Of a stretch of 64,000 nucleotides of DNA, positions 63,185 through 64,000 are shown piece by piece (the first letter of the stretch is position 1; each line of letters opens with the position of its first letter). The translations under genes were made by a program, and so were the position numbers. The stretch is taken from the NCBI RefSeq assembly GCF_002298975.1, contig NZ_DBMV01000001.1:124001-188000 (forward strand). The letters run 5' to 3'. This DNA comes from Ralstonia sp. UBA689. GTDB lineage: Bacteria > Pseudomonadota > Gammaproteobacteria > Burkholderiales > Burkholderiaceae. Below the pieces are notes generated by a model. That model worked only from the letters and a program-made list of their open reading frames with translations, was not told where the DNA came from and did not search any database.

Positions 63185-63615
63185 GCAGGCCTCCATGTCG
63201 CAGGGTCGTCGTCTTCGTTGACCGGTTCCGGGTGGTGTTCCACCTGGTAGCCCTTGCCATCCACCTTCACCGTGACCCGCTCGGTCAGCTTCAGCTTGAT
63301 GGAGATATCGGCGGTCGTGTGGTTCAGGATCTCGGCCTCGAACTTGAAAGCGTCTTCGCGCTTGTCGGGGTTGGTGAAGGCGTCGGGCTGGTTGGTGCGC
63401 AGCCAGGCCAGGACGGGCACGACGACGGTGTCGGAGCTGTCGGGGTAGTCGGTCACGATCAACGTCAGCGTGTATCGGTATTCGAAGCCGAGTGACCGAG
63501 CGCCGGTGCCGACCACGTTTCCTTCATCGACAAAGACATGCAGCGCATCGGGGTGCGCAGCCAGGTAGGGCACGGCGGCCGTGAGGGCTTCGCGCAGGCT
63601 GTTGGGTTTCATCAT
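63181..63615 (-). CDS. P2 gpR-like tail completion protein
   Basis: The 144-residue protein (MMKPNSLREALTAAVPYLAA; YRYTLTLIVTDYPDSSDTV) is the R tail completion family. Its ATG overlaps the Rz-like stop and its stop overlaps the S start, so lysis and tail genes are tightly coupled. Confidence 0.9.
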   Translation of the reverse strand: MMKPNSLREALTAAVPYLAAHPDALHVFVDEGNVVGTGARSLGFEYRYTLTLIVTDYPDSSDTVVVPVLAWLRTNQPDAFTNPDKREDAFKFEAEILNHTTADISIKLKLTERVTVKVDGKGYQVEHHPEPVNEDDDPATWRPA

Positions 63616-64000
63616 GGCGCGGTCGGCTCCCCGATGATGGTCACGCCCTGATCGCGCAGCGTCTGCTGCAGGCTGGTCAGTCGCGCGGCGTCGACGTGGC
63701 AGTCGGTGTAGTTGGCAGCGACGGTGCCGGCGACGGTAGAGAGCGCAACGTCTGAGGGGGCCGCATCAGCATCTCCGGTATCTGGATTTGGCACGGTGCC
63801 GGCGGCTGCGGCGTCGTGCAGGCGCACAAAGCCGCGAGGGACAACGCAGGCAGCGTCAGCTTGAACGGGGACATAGCGGGGGACTTCCTTGATGATGGTG
63901 TCGCCCTTGAGGCGGATGACGCGCTCGCGGTCGACGTACTGCGTGACGGTGACGGTGGCGCCCTGGGCGTTGTGAAGCTGCTTGCGCAGGGTGGCGGCGG
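63612..64000 (-). CDS. Rz/LysB-like inner-membrane spanin (partial, runs off the window)
   Basis: The frame that ends at 63612 continues to the window edge without a stop. It reads a helical periplasmic domain (TLRKQLHNAQGATVTVTQYV, DRERVIRLKGDTIIKEVPRY) ending in DQGVTIIGEPTAP. The N-terminal anchor would be beyond 64,000. Rz spanins bridge the envelope and fuse the membranes at lysis. A second spanin gene is nested in it. Confidence 0.8.
   Translation of the reverse strand, partial: AATLRKQLHNAQGATVTVTQYVDRERVIRLKGDTIIKEVPRYVPVQADAACVVPRGFVRLHDAAAAGTVPNPDTGDADAAPSDVALSTVAGTVAANYTDCHVDAARLTSLQQTLRDQGVTIIGEPTAP
63677..63874 (-). CDS. Rz1-like outer-membrane spanin lipoprotein, nested in Rz
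   Basis: The 65-residue product has a signal peptide with a lipobox (LSLAALCAC) and a proline-rich mature part (TTPQPPAPCQIQIPEM). It is encoded wholly within the Rz frame in another reading frame, as is usual for Rz/Rz1 or LysB/LysC. AAGGAAG precedes the ATG at 63874. Confidence 0.82.
   Translation of the reverse strand: MSPFKLTLPALSLAALCACTTPQPPAPCQIQIPEMLMRPPQTLRSLPSPAPSLPTTPTATSTPRD

Larger units (their letters stand above)
38029..64000. mobile_element. P2-like prophage (left 26 kb; continues past the window edge)
   Basis: The element begins at the tRNA-Ser fragment and continues to the end of the window. It carries P2-type genes in P2 order (Rz, R, S, V, W, J, I, H, FI, FII, E, T, U, D), an Ogr/Delta activator, a CI/CII-type switch and an AlpA-primase operon. 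Cargo genes interrupt it at three places. Capsid, terminase, portal, holin and endolysin genes and the integrase would lie to the right. Nothing in the visible part is clearly decayed, so it may be functional. Confidence 0.92.

Overview
The window looks like chromosome of a high-GC betaproteobacterium of the genus Ralstonia or a close relative. Three things point there: the order trpF-trpB-DNA methyltransferase-trpA-accD-folC-SPOR protein-cvpA-purF, the polyhydroxybutyrate (PHB) genes, and the TonB/ExbB/ExbD and HemP iron genes. The species call is inference from gene order and protein style; no search was run.

Positions 1-8540 hold a plus-strand biosynthetic block: tryptophan synthesis (trpF end, trpB, trpA) with an embedded adenine-specific DNA methyltransferase, then accD, folC, a SPOR-domain membrane protein, cvpA and purF, closed by a terminator. 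From 8609 to 18720 come a NodI/NodJ-type ABC exporter, a glycine-zipper lipoprotein, a phasin, a Pro/Tyr-rich exported protein, an HbpS/GlcG-like protein, and an iron cluster (hemP; tonB-exbB-exbD) with two Fur-box-like sites and an unannotated 21-residue membrane ORF in the tonB leader. A tandem AAA+ ATPase and a DHCW-type cupin follow.

Positions 19092-28869 are housekeeping and transport genes: a dicarboxylate/amino-acid symporter, murI, class I fumarase, a YqhA-like membrane protein, an EamA transporter, acetyl-CoA synthetase and a VC_2705-type sodium:solute symporter carrying an EF-hand-like loop. Positions 28951-32712 form a minus-strand unit: a secreted PHB-depolymerase-like esterase, a phasin-like protein and three tandem paralogs of a family I do not recognise. 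Then come a two-gene membrane unit (one DUF4239-like) and a CocE-type lipoprotein hydrolase.

From about 38.03 kb to the right edge is a P2-like prophage. Its left end is marked by a displaced 3' fragment of a tRNA-Ser gene still attached to its terminator, with direct repeats just inside. The left arm (minus strand) carries AlpA, a primase-helicase, small ORFs, a Bro-N protein, an Ogr/Delta zinc finger and a CII-like regulator, facing a CI-type repressor across a palindromic operator. The right arm carries P2-order tail and lysis genes on the minus strand: Rz/Rz1 spanins, R, S, V, W, J, I, H, fibre-region ORFs, FI, FII, E/E' with a T_TTT_TTG frameshift site, T, U and D. Capsid, packaging and integrase genes and the intact tRNA should lie beyond 64,000.

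The prophage carries cargo at three sites. Between gene D and the repressor (45.0-50.1 kb) are a membrane protein with WYL-like and BRCT domains, an OB-fold-like protein sharing a 60-bp leader repeat with it, two AT-richer ORFs of unknown function, and a 553-residue protein with a possible PD-(D/E)xK nuclease core. An exported protein sits at the P2 fun/Z position and an MltR-like protein at the P2 orf30 position. In P2-like phages these are typical sites for exclusion or defence genes, so this cargo is the best candidate here for an undescribed system.
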